The notes: generated by a model not told the origin, from the letters alone. A DNA stretch of 64,000 nucleotides from Agrobacterium sp. a22-2 (GCF_012276985.1 NZ_JAAXMM010000003.1:124001-188000), one strand, 5' to 3'; positions 32,123-41,585 are shown, numbered from the stretch's first letter. Made by a program: numbers and translations.

Positions 32123-32977
32123 ATGTCCCGTATTGTCTATCTCAATGGCCAATGGTTGCCGGAAACAGAAGCCAAGGTTTCGGTCTTCGACCGTGGCTTC
32201 ATGTTTGCCGATGCCATTTACGAGGTCACCGCCGTGATTGGCGGCAAGCTGATCGACTATGCCGGCCATGCCGGTCGTCTGAAGCGCTCGCTTGCCTCGC
32301 TCAACATTGCAGCCCCCGTTTCCGACGAGGACATGCTGGCCCTGCACCGCGAGATCCTTGCCCGGAACGGCATGACCGACGGGCTGATCTATCTGCAGAT
32401 CTCGCGCGGCGCCCAGGACCGCGACTTCCTGTTTACCGATGACCTGACTCCGACATTCGTGATGTTCACCCAAAGCCGCCCGGTGCTCGGCAACCCGAAA
32501 TGGAACAAGGGCATTTCCGTCATCACCATGCCGGAAGGTCGATGGGAGCAGCGCCAGATCAAGACGGTGCAGCTGCTCTATTCGTCACTTGCCAAGATGG
32601 AGGCGCAGAAACAGGGCGCCGACGACGCGTTCTTCGTTGAGGATGGCTTCATCACCGAGGCCAGTTCCTCCAATGCCCATATCGTCACCAAGGCCGGAAC
32701 GCTGGTCACCCGCGACCTCTCCAATGCCCTTTTGCATGGCATTACCCGTGGCTCGGTGCTGGATCTCGCCAGGCGCGCCGGTCTTGCCGTCGAGGAGCGC
32801 GGCTTTACGCCGGCAGAAGCAAAGGACGCGGCGGAAGTCTTCATCACTTCGGCGACCAATTTCGTCATGCCGGTCACCCGCATCGACGGTCAGCCGGTGG
32901 GCGACGGCAAGCCGGGGCCGGTGTCGCAGACACTGCTGCAGGCCTATATCGAGGACCGTCTGGCGAGCGCCATCTAG
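32123..32977 (+). CDS. D-amino-acid aminotransferase-like class IV PLP enzyme
   Basis: This 284-residue fold-type IV aminotransferase has Lys147 in RQIKTVQLLYSS as Schiff-base residue and Glu179 in GFITEASSSNAHIV, where it contacts the PLP nitrogen. The N-terminal FDRGFMFADAIYEVTAVIGG and GHAGRLKRSLASL match D-alanine aminotransferases more than BCAT or ADC lyase. It would interconvert a D-amino acid and 2-oxoacid. Divergent placement next to a catabolic operon with two D-2-hydroxyacid dehydrogenases suggests a D-amino-acid or 2-oxoacid intermediate in that pathway. Confidence 0.9.
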   Translation: MSRIVYLNGQWLPETEAKVSVFDRGFMFADAIYEVTAVIGGKLIDYAGHAGRLKRSLASLNIAAPVSDEDMLALHREILARNGMTDGLIYLQISRGAQDRDFLFTDDLTPTFVMFTQSRPVLGNPKWNKGISVITMPEGRWEQRQIKTVQLLYSSLAKMEAQKQGADDAFFVEDGFITEASSSNAHIVTKAGTLVTRDLSNALLHGITRGSVLDLARRAGLAVEERGFTPAEAKDAAEVFITSATNFVMPVTRIDGQPVGDGKPGPVSQTLLQAYIEDRLASAI

Positions 32978-33030
32978 AACCGCGCCTCCCTCCAGTCGGC
33001 CCCATGGTAGTGGCGGTGCTGTACGTTGTT

Positions 33031-33049
33031 CCGGGGCGATGAGCCCCGG
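33031..33049. terminator. GC-rich hairpin between convergent genes
   Basis: CCGGGGC-GATGA-GCCCCGG is a perfect seven-pair stem with a five-base loop, between the stops of the aminotransferase (+) and the aldehyde dehydrogenase (-). It probably terminates in both directions; T-runs are weak (GTTGTT on the left). Confidence 0.55.
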
Positions 33050-33070
33050 GCTCGGTGGGACCATCGCAAT

Positions 33071-34573
33071 TTAGCCGATCGTCGCCCATACGCCCTTCGT
33101 TTGCGTATAGGAGACAAGCGCGTCGAAACATTTGTCGCGCCCGTTGCCGCTTTCCTTCCAGCCTCCGAACGGGAACTGCATGTCGCCGTTCATGTAGCTG
33201 TTGATATAGACCATGCCGGCCTCGACATCCCTTGCGAACCGGTGCGCCTTTCCAAGATCGGAGGTCCAGATGCCGGCCGCCAGTCCGAAGCTGGTGTCGT
33301 TGGCGATCGCGACCGCTTCCTCAAAGGTGTCGAAGGCGATGATGCTGGCCACAGGCCCAAAGATTTCCTCCCGCGCGATTGCCATGTCATTGGTGACGCC
33401 GGTGAAGATCGTTGGCGCCACATAGGCCCCCTTTTCGAGCCCTTCGGGCACGCCGCCGCCGATCAGGCAATGGGCGCCGGCCTGCTTGCCGATATCGACA
33501 TAGTCCAGCACCCGCTTCTGTTGCTTGACGTCGACGAGCGGTCCCATGCCCGTCGTCGGGTCGAGCGGATCGCCCGGCCGATAGCCGGCTTCTGCCTTGG
33601 CGCGCAAGATCTCGGTGAAGTCCGCCAGGATCTGTCTTTGAACGAGAATGCGCGAGCCAGCACAGCACACTTCACCCTGATTGCCGAAAATGCCCATGGC
33701 GGCCCATTCCGCCGCCGTTTCCAGATTGGCGGCATCCGCCATGACGACATGCGGAGACTTGCCGCCGCATTCGGTCGAGATCTTCTTGAGGTTCGATTGA
33801 CCGGAATAAAGCATCATCAGCTTGCCGACTTCCACCGATCCGGTGAAGGCGATCTTTTCGATATCACGGTGCAGCGCCAGGGCCTTCCCAGCTTCCGGAC
33901 CGTAGCCGTTCACGACATTGAAGACGCCGGGAGGCCCTCCGGCCTCGACAAACAGGCGGGCCAGCAGCAGAGCCGACAGCGGCGACTGCTCGGCGGGCTT
34001 CAGCACGACCGAATTGCCGGCGGCCAGCGCGGGCGCAATCTTCCACATGGTCATCAGCAAGGGATAGTTCCACGGCACGATGCAGCCGACCACGCCCAGC
34101 GGCTGTCGCAGGACATAGGAGAGGACATCGGGCGCCGTTGCGCCGACCGTGCCTTGCAGCTTGTCGACGCATTCGGCAGTGAAGCGCAGGCAGGTCAGCG
34201 CCAGCGGCACGTCCACCGAAAGCATTTCGGAGATCGGCTTGCCCATGTCCATCGTGTCGATGAGAGCGAAGTCCTCCATTTGCGCTTCCACCAGATCGGC
34301 AAAGCGATAGAGCACGGCCATGCGTTGGCGCGGAGCCATGCGCGACCAAACGCCGGACTTGAAGGCCCTGAGGCCTGTGGCGACAGCCCGGTCGATATCC
34401 GCGGCATCACCGCGGGCGACCTCTGCAAGCACCGCGCCGTTGGCCGGATTGACACTCTCGAAGACGGCGCCCGATTTGGCCGGCACAAAGTCGCCGTCGA
34501 TAAAGAGACGGCCTTCCAGCGACAGGGTTTCAGCCTTCTCCGCCCAGGTCCGGACCTTTGGAACGATAGTCAT
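33071..34573 (-). CDS. NAD(P)-dependent aldehyde dehydrogenase (PuuC/betaine-aldehyde type)
   Basis: This 500-residue aldehyde dehydrogenase carries all hallmarks: IVPWNYPLLMTMWKIAPALA, GSVEVGKLM, ISTECGGKSPHVVMADA with the general-base Glu, and NQGEVCCAGSRILV with the nucleophilic Cys. It ends with YINSYMNGDMQFPFGGWKES. Overall it looks like gamma-glutamylaminobutyraldehyde or betaine-aldehyde dehydrogenases. It follows the GMC alcohol oxidoreductase by 10 bp, so alcohol to aldehyde to acid is the likely two-step role. It is the last gene of the ten-gene amidase operon. Confidence 0.93.
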   Translation of the reverse strand: MTIVPKVRTWAEKAETLSLEGRLFIDGDFVPAKSGAVFESVNPANGAVLAEVARGDAADIDRAVATGLRAFKSGVWSRMAPRQRMAVLYRFADLVEAQMEDFALIDTMDMGKPISEMLSVDVPLALTCLRFTAECVDKLQGTVGATAPDVLSYVLRQPLGVVGCIVPWNYPLLMTMWKIAPALAAGNSVVLKPAEQSPLSALLLARLFVEAGGPPGVFNVVNGYGPEAGKALALHRDIEKIAFTGSVEVGKLMMLYSGQSNLKKISTECGGKSPHVVMADAANLETAAEWAAMGIFGNQGEVCCAGSRILVQRQILADFTEILRAKAEAGYRPGDPLDPTTGMGPLVDVKQQKRVLDYVDIGKQAGAHCLIGGGVPEGLEKGAYVAPTIFTGVTNDMAIAREEIFGPVASIIAFDTFEEAVAIANDTSFGLAAGIWTSDLGKAHRFARDVEAGMVYINSYMNGDMQFPFGGWKESGNGRDKCFDALVSYTQTKGVWATIG

Positions 34574-34583
34574 GCGTCTCTCC

Positions 34584-36167
34584 TTATGTTGCGAGAATCT
34601 TCTGGCAGGCGCGTTCGGCGACCATGATCGTCGGAGCGTTGAGGTTGCCGGACACCATGAGCGGAATGGCGGAGGCGTCGGCGATGTGCAGTCCCTCCAG
34701 GCCGTGGACCTTCATCGTGGCCGGATCGGTGACAGCCATGGCATCCACCCCCATGCGACAGGTGCTTGAGGGATGGTAGAGCGTCGTCATATGGCCTCGC
34801 ACATAGTCGGCGATGTCCGCGTCCGAGACGCATTCGGCGCTGGGCGAAAGCTCATAATCGATCAGGTCGCGGATCGGCGATTGCGCCAGGATGCGCCGGT
34901 TGATCCGCACCCCCTCGACCAGAGTGGCCAGATCGGTGCCGGTCTCATCCGAAGCGAAATATCGGGGATCGATGGCCGGATGTTCCGTCGGATCGGCGGA
35001 GCGAAGACGGATTTCGCCGCGGCTGTTCGGCCTTTGCAGCACGCAATGGGCCGTGATGCCGGAACGCCCGCCCAGAAAACGGGCGTAATCGCGGTGCGGC
35101 GAGATCGCACCATAAAGCTGCAGATCGGGTTCCACGCCGTCGCGGCTGCACACGTGCGCGCCGGCGGCGACCCAGGGCGAAGTGCGGATCCCGGAACGGT
35201 GGTCCCGCCATTCGGCAAGACTCTGGTCCATCAGCTCCGCCGTCCAGGCCCCGATCCCCATCGGTTCCTTCGCGTAGAAGGAGATCGGAATATTGAGATG
35301 ATCCTGAAGATCCTTGCCGACGCCGGGCAGGTCATGGACCGGCTTGACGCCGGCGACCGTCAATTCGTCCGCCGGACCTATGCCCGAGAGCATCAGGATC
35401 TGGCAGGTGCCGATGGTGCCGGCCGCCATGACCACTTCGCTTGCAGCGTGGGCGATTTCCGGAACGCCGTTGACCAGATACCGCACGCTGGTGACGCGGC
35501 CCTTGTCGAGGATGAGGCCGGTCACCAGAACGCCCTTCTTCAGGGTCAGATTGGGCCTCTCCAGCGCTGGGCGAAGATAGGCCTTGGCCGTGCCGAAACG
35601 CTCGCCGTTCTGGATGGTGAACTGGAAGAGGCCCGCGCCTTCCTGGTTCTGGCCGTTGAAATCCGGATTGAAGGCATAGCCCGCGGCCTGCGCCGCCTCG
35701 ATCCACAGCCGTTCATGTCGGTCGATATAGGGCACGTTTTCGACAGGGAGGGGCCCTTGCGTGCCATGATGGGCGCTGTCGCGAAACTGCGCGTTGTTTT
35801 CGGACTGGAGGAAAACCGGCAGGACGTCCTTCCAGCTCCAGCCACGACATCCCGCCTGTTGCCAGGCATCGTAATCCGAGGCAAGCCCGCGCATGTAGAT
35901 CATCGCGTTGAGCGATCCCGAGCCGCCCAGCATCTTGCCGCGCGGCCAGAAGATCCGCCGCCCGCGGCAACCGGCCTGGGGTTCGGTATGGTAACTCCAA
36001 TCGGCTCTCGTGTTGAACAGGGTCACCCAGTCCGATGGGATATCTGACGCCAAAGGGGCCTCCTGTCCGGCTTCCAGCAGGAGGACCTTGCGGTTCCTGT
36101 CCGCGCTCAGGCGCAAGGCCGCAACGCAGCCCGCCGAACCGGCACCCACGATGATTGTGTCGTACAT
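34584..36167 (-). CDS. GMC-family FAD alcohol oxidoreductase (choline-dehydrogenase-like)
   Basis: This 527-residue flavoprotein has the FAD motif MYDTIIVGAGSAGCVAALRL at its start, then RGKMLGGSGSLNAMIYMRG (GMC signature 1), GTIGTCQILMLSGIGP (signature 2) and the C-terminal catalytic His in LYHPSSTCRMG and Asn in VSGNLNAPTIMVAE. ATG 36167 follows AGGAAGG; a longer frame exists without support. It should oxidise a primary alcohol, probably passing electrons to the respiratory chain. It is paired with the aldehyde dehydrogenase downstream, like choline or polyethylene-glycol oxidation modules. Confidence 0.92.
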   Translation of the reverse strand: MYDTIIVGAGSAGCVAALRLSADRNRKVLLLEAGQEAPLASDIPSDWVTLFNTRADWSYHTEPQAGCRGRRIFWPRGKMLGGSGSLNAMIYMRGLASDYDAWQQAGCRGWSWKDVLPVFLQSENNAQFRDSAHHGTQGPLPVENVPYIDRHERLWIEAAQAAGYAFNPDFNGQNQEGAGLFQFTIQNGERFGTAKAYLRPALERPNLTLKKGVLVTGLILDKGRVTSVRYLVNGVPEIAHAASEVVMAAGTIGTCQILMLSGIGPADELTVAGVKPVHDLPGVGKDLQDHLNIPISFYAKEPMGIGAWTAELMDQSLAEWRDHRSGIRTSPWVAAGAHVCSRDGVEPDLQLYGAISPHRDYARFLGGRSGITAHCVLQRPNSRGEIRLRSADPTEHPAIDPRYFASDETGTDLATLVEGVRINRRILAQSPIRDLIDYELSPSAECVSDADIADYVRGHMTTLYHPSSTCRMGVDAMAVTDPATMKVHGLEGLHIADASAIPLMVSGNLNAPTIMVAERACQKILAT

Positions 36168-36249
36168 TGCGCCTTCCTGTAGCCGGATGGGTCGTTCCTG
36201 GAGCATCTCTGGTGCGGGACCGGCGGCCTTTCGGTCGCCGGTCTCCGTC

Positions 36250-36549
36250 TCATGCCTTGGTCGATGTCTCGATGGCGGTGACCAGGGTCACCGGCCCATC
36301 GAGGATCGGCCGGGCGATCGCGAAGAACGCTGCCACCGCGTCCGAACCGTTGTGCCTGTCCATCGCCGCTTTGTTCGTGAAGCGCTCGTAGGTGGTGAAG
36401 AGGCACGGATCCTCATCGCCCTGCGCGATGAAGAAGCCGACGGTCTCGGGTTCGTTCAGCCGGACATGGTCGGCAACCGCGAGCAGCGCGTCTCGCATCG
36501 TCGTTTCCTGTCCGGGCCTGGCGCGGATGATGGCGCTGAGCGTCTGCAT
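36250..36549 (-). CDS. Small ABM-domain (antibiotic biosynthesis monooxygenase-like) protein
   Basis: This 99-residue single-domain ferredoxin-like fold protein resembles YgiN/ABM quinol monooxygenases. Characteristic pieces are IIRARPGQETTMRDALLAVA, NEPETVGFFIAQGDEDPCLF, TTYERFTNKAAMDRHNGSDA and a final beta strand. It shares one base with the amidase stop (36549). Members act as cofactor-free monooxygenases or small sensor/dimer proteins; its role between an amidase and an alcohol oxidoreductase is unknown. Confidence 0.85.
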   Translation of the reverse strand: MQTLSAIIRARPGQETTMRDALLAVADHVRLNEPETVGFFIAQGDEDPCLFTTYERFTNKAAMDRHNGSDAVAAFFAIARPILDGPVTLVTAIETSTKA

Positions 36550-38063
36550 CAGAAGGACTTCCAGTCGCCGTCCGCCTCGAAGGCACTGGCGGCCCGATAG
36601 ATGGTCGCCTCGTCATAGTCCTTGCCGATCAGCATCAGGCCGACCGGCAAACCGTCGATCAGCCCGCACGGGATGGACATGGCGGGATGGCCTGTCACGT
36701 CGAACGGACTGGTGGTGGCGGTCATCTCGAAAGCCCGCGTGACGATCTCTTCGAGCGAGGCGTCCTTGCCGGGGATCGGTGTGGCGACGCAGGGCAGGGT
36801 GGGCATCAGCAACAGGTCGTATCGACCGAATACCGCATCATAGGCGGCCTTGGCGGCGATCGAGATGTTGCGGGCCTTGGCATAATAACGGCCGCGGTAA
36901 TGGGTCAGGCCCCACTGGCCGACCAGCATGGTGAGCTTCAGCGTCTTCGACAGGTCGTCTGCCTTGTTGCGCCAAGCGGAATGGGCATCGAGCAGACCGA
37001 CATCGTAAAGTCCCTTCCAGTTGAAGCCCATGCCATTGCCGTGCATCATCTGCGCCATGAAGCCTTCGAGCGTGATCGGGTTCCAGGCGGCGAGCGCATG
37101 CAGGTGTTCGGGGATGGAGACTTCCGAAATCTCGGCCCCCAGAGCCGCGAGACGATCGGCGCCGGCGCGAACCTTGTCGGCGACAGCAGCCTCCATGTTC
37201 GAGACCGCGAAGCCTTCCTTCAGCAGGCCGATCTTCATTCCCTTCACGCCCTTGCCGAGCGCCTCGGTATAGGCCGAGACCTTGGGCGCATACTGGCGCG
37301 GATCGAGACCATCGGCTCCGGCGAGCACTTCCAGCAGCAGGGCGTTGTCGGCGACCGATGCCGTCATCGGGCCGGTATGGTCGATGGTGGATTCAATCGG
37401 CATGACACCGGTATAAGGCACGAGGCCATGGGTCGCCTTCATGCCGTAGATACCGCAATAGGATGCGGGGATACGGATCGAACCGCCCTGGTCGCCGCCG
37501 ATCGCCATGTCCGCTTCACCGGCAGCCACGAGGGCTGCACTGCCCGACGAGGACCCGCCGGCCGAATAGCCGAGGCGGTAGGGATTGTGAACGGGGCCGG
37601 GATCCGAGGTATGGCTGCCGCCAGACAGGCAGAAATGCTCGCAGACCGCCTTGCCGAGAATGGTGCCGCCGGCATCGAGAATGCGGGTGACGATGGTGGC
37701 GTCGGCAGCCGGAATGAAGCCTTCCAGTGTCGTGGCGCCGTTCATCATCGGCACGCCCGCCAGCGCGACATTGTCCTTGAGGACGATGGTCTTTCCGGCA
37801 AGCTTGCCCTCGGCCGCTCCCTTGACCTCGCTCTTGATCGCCCAGGCACTATATCGGTTGTCGGCGGCGGCAGGCTTGTAGCCCGGCGTACGAGGATATT
37901 TCACCGTAGGCAGCGGATTGGGCAATTCGTCGACGACGTCATAGGCGTCGAACATGCCGTCCATGAGCGCCCGATAGGCGGCAGCCTCTTCCAATGACAT
38001 GGACATGTGGAGGCTTTCCGCCAGATCGGCGACGTCGGCAACTGTTGGGCGAGTGATGGACAT
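36549..38063 (-). CDS. Amidase (amidase-signature family)
   Basis: This 504-residue amidase-signature hydrolase has the Ser-cisSer-Lys triad visible: Lys96 in [10 protein letters not shown], Ser171 in [11 protein letters not shown] and nucleophile Ser195 in [16 protein letters not shown]. The Gly/Ser-rich core and the [15 protein letters not shown] insertion suggest a small-amide amidase rather than GatA. It probably releases ammonia from the amide imported by the adjacent ABC system. An 85-bp gap separates it from the LivF-type gene. It is unrelated to nitrilase-superfamily AmiE although the neighbours (AmiC-like sensor, amide-type importer) parallel the Pseudomonas ami locus. Confidence 0.93.
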   Translation of the reverse strand: MSITRPTVADVADLAESLHMSMSLEEAAAYRALMDGMFDAYDVVDELPNPLPTVKYPRTPGYKPAAADNRYSAWAIKSEVKGAAEGKLAGKTIVLKDNVALAGVPMMNGATTLEGFIPAADATIVTRILDAGGTILGKAVCEHFCLSGGSHTSDPGPVHNPYRLGYSAGGSSSGSAALVAAGEADMAIGGDQGGSIRIPASYCGIYGMKATHGLVPYTGVMPIESTIDHTGPMTASVADNALLLEVLAGADGLDPRQYAPKVSAYTEALGKGVKGMKIGLLKEGFAVSNMEAAVADKVRAGADRLAALGAEISEVSIPEHLHALAAWNPITLEGFMAQMMHGNGMGFNWKGLYDVGLLDAHSAWRNKADDLSKTLKLTMLVGQWGLTHYRGRYYAKARNISIAAKAAYDAVFGRYDLLLMPTLPCVATPIPGKDASLEEIVTRAFEMTATTSPFDVTGHPAMSIPCGLIDGLPVGLMLIGKDYDEATIYRAASAFEADGDWKSF

Positions 38064-38149
38064 GACTTATCCTTTCCTGTTGAGACAAGAGTGTTGAAGG
38101 CAATCGTGATGAAGGGGAGAGTGTCGTCGGCGCGACGGCTAGGCGGGCG

Positions 38150-38854
38150 CTAGGCCATGGCCGACATTCCGACCTCGCCGGCCAGGACGGCATTCCTGTC
38201 CAGTTCGCCGGTCATCCGGCCTTTCTGGATGTGCAGGATGCGATCGGACAGCGAGGTGATGAATTCAAGGTTCTGCTCGACGACGATCAGGGAGAGTTTC
38301 CAACGGTCCTTGAAGGCAAGGAGCGTTTCGATCATTTCCTCGATGATCAAGGGCTGAATGCCTTCGGTCGGCTCATCGAGCAGGATCAGGCGCGGCTTGG
38401 TGCAGAGGCATCGGGCCAGCGCCAGCAATTGCTGCTCGCCGCCGGACAGGGCGCCGCCGCGCCGGTCGAGGAGACGGACCAGACGCGGGAAATCTTCCAA
38501 TACGGCGTCGATCACTGACTTGTCTTCCCTCGGTGCGGAGGCAAGTCCCATGCGCAGGTTTTCCAGGACGCTAAGGTCGGGGAAGATCTCGCGGCCCTGG
38601 GGTACAAGCCCCAGTCCGAGCCGTGAGCGTTCGAAGGGCTTCATCGCGGTGATATCCCGTCCGTCGAACTCGACCTTGCCCGAGGTTGCCGGCAGGTGTC
38701 CCATCAGCGTCCGCATGAGCGTCGTCTTGCCCATGCCGTTGTGGCCGAGGATGCCCAGATATTCGCCCGCTTCCATGGTCATGTCGACACCGGCGAGAAT
38801 CGGTATGCGTCCGTAGCCGGAGCGCAAGTCCTTGACATTGAGGAGCCTGGTCAT
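38150..38854 (-). CDS. Urea/amide-type ABC transporter ATP-binding protein (UrtE/LivF-like)
   Basis: This 234-residue ATPase has Walker A GHNGMGKTT (37-45), signature LSGGEQQLLALARCL and Walker B LILLDEPTEGIQPLII. The GMGKTTLMRTLMG and EPTEGIQP wording matches UrtE-type proteins rather than generic LivF. Its start overlaps the LivG-type stop by four bases. It should be the second of two ATPases in a five-component importer for urea, short-chain amides or related neutral compounds. Confidence 0.92.
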   Translation of the reverse strand: MTRLLNVKDLRSGYGRIPILAGVDMTMEAGEYLGILGHNGMGKTTLMRTLMGHLPATSGKVEFDGRDITAMKPFERSRLGLGLVPQGREIFPDLSVLENLRMGLASAPREDKSVIDAVLEDFPRLVRLLDRRGGALSGGEQQLLALARCLCTKPRLILLDEPTEGIQPLIIEEMIETLLAFKDRWKLSLIVVEQNLEFITSLSDRILHIQKGRMTGELDRNAVLAGEVGMSAMA

Positions 38855-39579
38855 GCCGCCACCTTCTTTCCGAGATAGACATCGCGGACGCGCTGGTCGG
38901 CCAGTACGCGGTCGACCGTGTCCTCGATCAGCACCCGACCCTGGTGAAACACCGTCACGGTTTTGGCGATCAGTCGAATGAAGGCCATGTCATGCTCGAC
39001 GACGACGATCGCCCGGGACTCGTTGATGTCGCGGATGATGTCGGCGGTGCGCAGCGTTTCCTCGTCGGTCATGCCGGCCGCCGGTTCATCGAGCAGGATG
39101 AGATCGGGTTCGGCCGCCAGCACCATGCCGATCTCCACCCACTGGCGTTGGCCGTGCGACAGCGTGGCGACGATGCGGCCCGCGTCCGGCGTCAATCGGA
39201 TGAGGTCGAGAACGCTTGCGACGAGATGCGGCAATTGCAGGACGCTGGCCTTGCGGCGGGCGGCGAGCCATATGTTCTCCCTGACCGTCAGGCCATTGAA
39301 GACATTCGGCACCTGCGTCTTGATGCCGATGCCCATGCGGGCGATTTCGTGGGGCAGTTTGCCGGTGATCGGCTGGCCGCGAAAGGCGATGGAGCCGGAT
39401 GTCGGGGTCTGTTGGCCGGTCAGTGATTTGAAAAAGGTGCTCTTGCCGGCGCCGTTCGGTCCGATGAGGCAGCGCAGTTCCATTTCCTGCAGCGTGAAGC
39501 TGATGTCATCATTGGCGACGACGCCGCCGAACCGCATGGTCAGGTTTTCCGTTTTGAGAAGCGGGGTGAGTTCGCCCAT
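38851..39579 (-). CDS. Urea/amide-type ABC transporter ATP-binding protein (UrtD/LivG-like)
   Basis: This 242-residue ATPase starts at ATG 39579 (MGELTPLLKTENLTMRFGG); a longer open frame would reach into the permease gene and is rejected. Walker A is GPNGAGKST, followed by FFKSLTGQQTPTSG; the signature is LSHGQRQWVEIGMVLA and Walker B LILLDEPAAGMTDEE. LSHGQRQWVEIGM is characteristic of UrtD. It begins one base after the upstream permease stop. Confidence 0.93.
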   Translation of the reverse strand: MGELTPLLKTENLTMRFGGVVANDDISFTLQEMELRCLIGPNGAGKSTFFKSLTGQQTPTSGSIAFRGQPITGKLPHEIARMGIGIKTQVPNVFNGLTVRENIWLAARRKASVLQLPHLVASVLDLIRLTPDAGRIVATLSHGQRQWVEIGMVLAAEPDLILLDEPAAGMTDEETLRTADIIRDINESRAIVVVEHDMAFIRLIAKTVTVFHQGRVLIEDTVDRVLADQRVRDVYLGKKVAA

Positions 39580-39580
39580 A

Positions 39581-40633
39581 TCATTTGGCTCCTGCGGGAT
39601 GCGCGATGGGAGGTGAGGCGGTCTCGGGGGACCTGCTGCGGCCGATGAGCGTGAACAGCCTGAGCAGCAGATCACGCGCCGTCGGCACGAGGCCGCGGGG
39701 GAGAAGCAGGACGAAGAGAACGAGTACGGTTCCCAATACCAGGTTTGCATTCAGCATCTGTTGTGATCCGATGCTGGCGACGATGTATTCGATGAGAATG
39801 CATCCGATGATCGGCCCGAGCAGCGTCCCAAGACCGCCGATGGTGATCCAGATGATGATTTCCGCCGAGAGCGACAGGCTGAAGATCGTCGGCCCGACGA
39901 ATGCACCCCAGTTGACGTAGAGCGCGCCGGCGAGGCCTGCAATCGCCCCGCCGAAGATGAAGGCGACCAGTTTGATCAGCCGCGGATCGTAGCCGAGCAG
40001 CGAGGCGCGCGTTTCGTTTTCGCGCACGGCGACAATCACCCGTCCGAAGGGGCTGGCGAGCAGCAGGCGAAGGCCGAGATAGACGGCGAGCAGCGCACCT
40101 GCGGTCACCCACCAGCAGGCCTCGGGAGAAAGCGGGCTTGAGGGATCGAACGGCATGTTGAAGGTTGGTACGGCGGGAATGCCGTTGAAGCCGCCGAGCA
40201 TGGCGTCGCCGATGCGATATTCGTCGCCGGACGTCGAGTTGACGACATTGAAGAGAATAAGCGTCACGGTGAGCGTGATGACGCCCAGATAGACGTCCGA
40301 GATCCGCCCGTAGAAGACGAAGTAGCCGAGGATTGCGGAAAACACCGCCGGGACGAAGATGGCGAGCAGGATGCCTTGGGTCGAATCCTGGAAATTGATC
40401 GCGGCAATGGCATAGGCATAGGCACCCAGACCGAAGAAGGCGGTCTGGCCGAAGGAAAGGATGCCGCCGAAACCCCAGATGAAGGCGAGGCTCAGGGACA
40501 GCACGGCCATGGCTGCAAACAGCGTGACTTGCATGAGCGTGAAGATTTCAAGCATTCCGGGCGCGAGCGCGATGACGACTATGGCGGTGGCGACGGCAAG
40601 TGCCTGAATCATAAGGCTGAGACGCTGGGTCAT
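39581..40633 (-). CDS. Urea/amide-type ABC transporter permease (UrtC/LivM-like)
   Basis: This 350-residue LivM-family permease has about ten membrane helices. Landmarks are WGFGGILSFGQTAFFGLGAY, FGRVIVAVRENETRASLLGY (cytoplasmic coupling loop) and ITIGGLGTLLGPIIGC. The long loop with GDEYRIGDAMLGGFNGIPAV is typical of UrtC. It pairs with the LivH-type permease, sharing one base at 40633 with that gene's stop. Confidence 0.92.
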   Translation of the reverse strand: MTQRLSLMIQALAVATAIVVIALAPGMLEIFTLMQVTLFAAMAVLSLSLAFIWGFGGILSFGQTAFFGLGAYAYAIAAINFQDSTQGILLAIFVPAVFSAILGYFVFYGRISDVYLGVITLTVTLILFNVVNSTSGDEYRIGDAMLGGFNGIPAVPTFNMPFDPSSPLSPEACWWVTAGALLAVYLGLRLLLASPFGRVIVAVRENETRASLLGYDPRLIKLVAFIFGGAIAGLAGALYVNWGAFVGPTIFSLSLSAEIIIWITIGGLGTLLGPIIGCILIEYIVASIGSQQMLNANLVLGTVLVLFVLLLPRGLVPTARDLLLRLFTLIGRSRSPETASPPIAHPAGAK

Positions 40634-41499
40634 TAGAGGCTTCCCTTGAAGAACCGGCCGGAAATTCCCTGCGGAAGAAGACGAATGAGGAGGATCGCGG
40701 CGGTGAAGACGATGACTTCGCCATAGACGGGTGTCGTGAAATACGCGCCGATCTGGTTGACGGAGCCGAAAAGGCTGGCGGCCGACAGCGTGCCGGACAG
40801 GATCGCCGCACCGCCGCCGACGACGGTGATGAAGGCCTTGGCAACATAGGCGCCGCCCATGACCGGGGTGATGCCCGAGACCGGAGCGAGCAGCCCGCCG
40901 GCAAGGCCGGTGATCGCCGCACCCGCGGCGAAGGTGCCCATATAGACGCGGGCAGGATTGACGCCCAGCGAATTGGCCATGGCCGGGTTCTGCATCGTGG
41001 CGCGGGCCACGAGGCCAAGCCGCGTGAACCGCATGACGCCGTAGACGATGGCCATCATGATCAGCGCCATGGCGAGCAGGAAGAGCGTGTAGTAGCTCGA
41101 CCGGTATTCACCGATGGAGAAGCCGCCGAGCGGCGTGGGGACGCCCTGGATGGTGTTGCCGAAGATCGTCGTGACGATGCCGATGATCAGCAGGCTGAGG
41201 CCCCAGGTCGCCAGCATCGAGTCGACCAGCCGACCGTAGAGGAAGCGGATCAGGCAACGTTCGATCACCAGGCCGACGAGACCGACGAAAACAGGCGCGA
41301 TGACCAGCATCGAAATCCAGATATTGACGCCGGCATTGGTGGAAATGACCGTGGCATAGGCACCGAGCATGATGAACTCGCCATGGGCGAGGTTGATGAT
41401 CTTCATCATGCCGAAGATGATTGCCAGGCCGAGGCACAACAGAAACAGCGATGCCGTGCCGTTGATCACGTCGAGCAGCAATATGATATAGATGTCCAT
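40633..41499 (-). CDS. Urea/amide-type ABC transporter permease (UrtB/LivH-like)
   Basis: This 288-residue LivH-family permease starts at ATG 41499 (MDIYIILLLDVINGTASLFL); the open frame upstream is arginine-rich and belongs to the leader. FGMMKIINLAHGEFIMLGAY and the coupling loop MQNPAMANSLGVNPARVY identify it. It is 86 bp downstream of the binding-protein gene, a usual spacing for differential expression. Confidence 0.92.
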   Translation of the reverse strand: MDIYIILLLDVINGTASLFLLCLGLAIIFGMMKIINLAHGEFIMLGAYATVISTNAGVNIWISMLVIAPVFVGLVGLVIERCLIRFLYGRLVDSMLATWGLSLLIIGIVTTIFGNTIQGVPTPLGGFSIGEYRSSYYTLFLLAMALIMMAIVYGVMRFTRLGLVARATMQNPAMANSLGVNPARVYMGTFAAGAAITGLAGGLLAPVSGITPVMGGAYVAKAFITVVGGGAAILSGTLSAASLFGSVNQIGAYFTTPVYGEVIVFTAAILLIRLLPQGISGRFFKGSL

Positions 41500-41585
41500 G
41501 TCGATCCTTCGACGTCCGAGACGCTTTGCTGGGCGAGACGCTGTGCGGGAAGGGCGGCACTGGCCGTGCCGCCCGGTGCCGGTCG

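Noticed and set aside
33026..34627. Plus-strand open frame of about 533 codons
   Set aside because: Antisense to the aldehyde dehydrogenase, which has full catalytic motifs on the minus strand.
36549..38063. Calling the amidase a Glu-tRNA amidotransferase subunit (GatA)
   Set aside because: No gatB or gatC adjacent, and the gene is embedded in a transport/catabolic operon with an AmiC-like sensor.
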